Below, in pieces: positions 63,424-64,000 of a stretch of DNA of 64,000 nt (positions are counted from its first letter, which is position 1; each line of letters opens with the position of its first letter). Made by a program: the position numbers and the translations under genes. The notes below the pieces were generated by a model. It worked only from the letters and a program-made list of their open reading frames with translations. It was not told where the DNA came from and did no database searches. The DNA is taken from positions 62,001 to 126,000 of the forward strand of contig OY781533.1 in assembly GCA_963677015.1 (NCBI GenBank), read 5' to 3'. Source of the stretch: G963556115 sp963677015 (GTDB lineage Bacteria; Planctomycetota; SZUA-567).

Positions 63424-64000
63424 ATGAATTGGGATTTCGAATACTTTATACCAACTAGAATTATTTTTGGTGCCGGTAAGCTTGCAAAGCTTGCAACCGA
63501 AAAACTGCCGGGAAAGAAAGCTTTTATTGTTATTAGTTCCGGCAAATCAATGAAGGCAAACGGTTACCTTGATAAAGTAATTGGTTATCTTAAGGATAAT
63601 GGTGTGGATTCGGTAGTTTTCGATAAAATACTGCCTAATCCTATACTTGATCATGTTATGGAAGGTGCCAAGCTTTTAAAAGATAACGGGTGTGATTTTA
63701 TTGTCGGTTTGGGTGGTGGAAGCTCTATTGACAGTGCCAAGAGTATTGCTTTGATGGCAACAAATCCTGGTGATTACTGGGATTATATCGGGACTGGAAG
63801 TGGTAAAGGCAAGGAGCTTGTAAATAAGGCATTACCGCTGATAGCTATTCCTACTACTGCCGGAACCGGAACTGAATCTGACCCCTGGACGGTGATAACC
63901 AATACTCAGACCAATGAGAAGACTGGTTTTGGAGTAATTCCAGATACCTTCCCGGTAATGTCAATCGTTGATCCTGAATTGATGCTCAGTGTTCCTCCAC
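63424..64000 (+). CDS. Iron-containing alcohol dehydrogenase (3' end cut by window)
   Basis: First 192 codons of a group III (iron) alcohol dehydrogenase, probably of the butanol-dehydrogenase or lactaldehyde-reductase kind. It opens NWDFEYFIPTRIIFGAGKLAKL, in part, and has the NAD(P) site DFIVGLGGGSSIDSAKSIAL and IPTTAGTGTESDPWTVIT. The iron-binding histidines would lie further on. ATG follows AAGGAGAATGTT. Its frame runs open to the right edge. Fermentative alcohol metabolism fits an anaerobic host. Confidence 0.93.
   Translation, partial: MNWDFEYFIPTRIIFGAGKLAKLATEKLPGKKAFIVISSGKSMKANGYLDKVIGYLKDNGVDSVVFDKILPNPILDHVMEGAKLLKDNGCDFIVGLGGGSSIDSAKSIALMATNPGDYWDYIGTGSGKGKELVNKALPLIAIPTTAGTGTESDPWTVITNTQTNEKTGFGVIPDTFPVMSIVDPELMLSVPP

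Overview
The window looks like ordinary chromosome of a motile, probably anaerobic, Gram-negative-type bacterium. Motility and chemotaxis are shown by flagellin, an FlgN-like protein, CheR, a methyl-accepting protein and CheY-like proteins. Anaerobic life with defence against oxygen is suggested by a rubredoxin / ferritin-like / flavodiiron operon. Lipoproteins, LspA and periplasmic sensor domains point to a diderm envelope. The archaeal-type PurO next to PurE, the secreted TPR/DUF3857 protein and the long LigA make me lean towards the PVC group, Lentisphaerota in particular. That placement is an impression from gene content; I could not run a tree. There is no prophage, insertion sequence, CRISPR array or rRNA.

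Layout. 1-6.3 kb: signal transduction (end of a PAS histidine kinase, a sigma-54 activator with a Glu in place of the receiver Asp, a degenerate receiver, an MCP). 6.3-8.5 kb: tRNA-Pro, a CheY-like regulator overlapping a U32 peptidase-family gene. 8.6-10.7 kb (minus): rubredoxin, ferritin-like protein and flavodiiron protein. 10.8-12.7 kb (minus): a small membrane protein and an aminotransferase. 12.9-16.3 kb: a small conserved protein and a large Cache-HAMP-GAF-HD-GYP protein. 16.4-27.5 kb: metabolism (asd, mnmA, a cobA-hemD fusion divergent from hemL, purO, purE) plus a secreted TPR/transglutaminase-like protein. 27.5-27.7 kb: a probable unannotated structured small RNA with its own promoter and terminator. 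27.9-30.4 kb: ligA.

30.6-37.8 kb holds a two-gene hybrid-kinase relay whose first protein carries three ligand-binding modules. It is followed by an Asp-rich protein with an internal duplication (38-40 kb), an oxidoreductase, and flagellin (41.6-43.2 kb). 43.3-45.0 kb (minus): cbiD-cbiE for cobalamin. 45.3-50.1 kb: ychF, glutathione peroxidase, an RluA-type synthase, an FlgN-like protein and an FleS-like kinase. 50.1-54.4 kb (minus): a four-gene signalling operon (DUF3391-like protein, HDOD protein, kinase, M48 protease). 54.5-61.0 kb (minus): a lipid- or envelope-transport set (LolA-like lipoprotein, zinc-ribbon membrane protein, RND/MMPL exporter) continuing into an inositol-phosphatase-family gene and nadK. 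61.2-64 kb: a small charged protein, cheR, lspA and the start of an iron alcohol dehydrogenase.

How the genes fit together: about a third of the window is sensing and response (kinases, receivers, HD-GYP, HDOD, chemotaxis), much of it with degenerate receiver domains. The tetrapyrrole genes (hemL, cobA-hemD, cbiD, cbiE) lie on the path from glutamate-1-semialdehyde to cobalamin. All coordinates and motifs were read by eye from the sequence; homology calls are from recognised motifs, not from searches.
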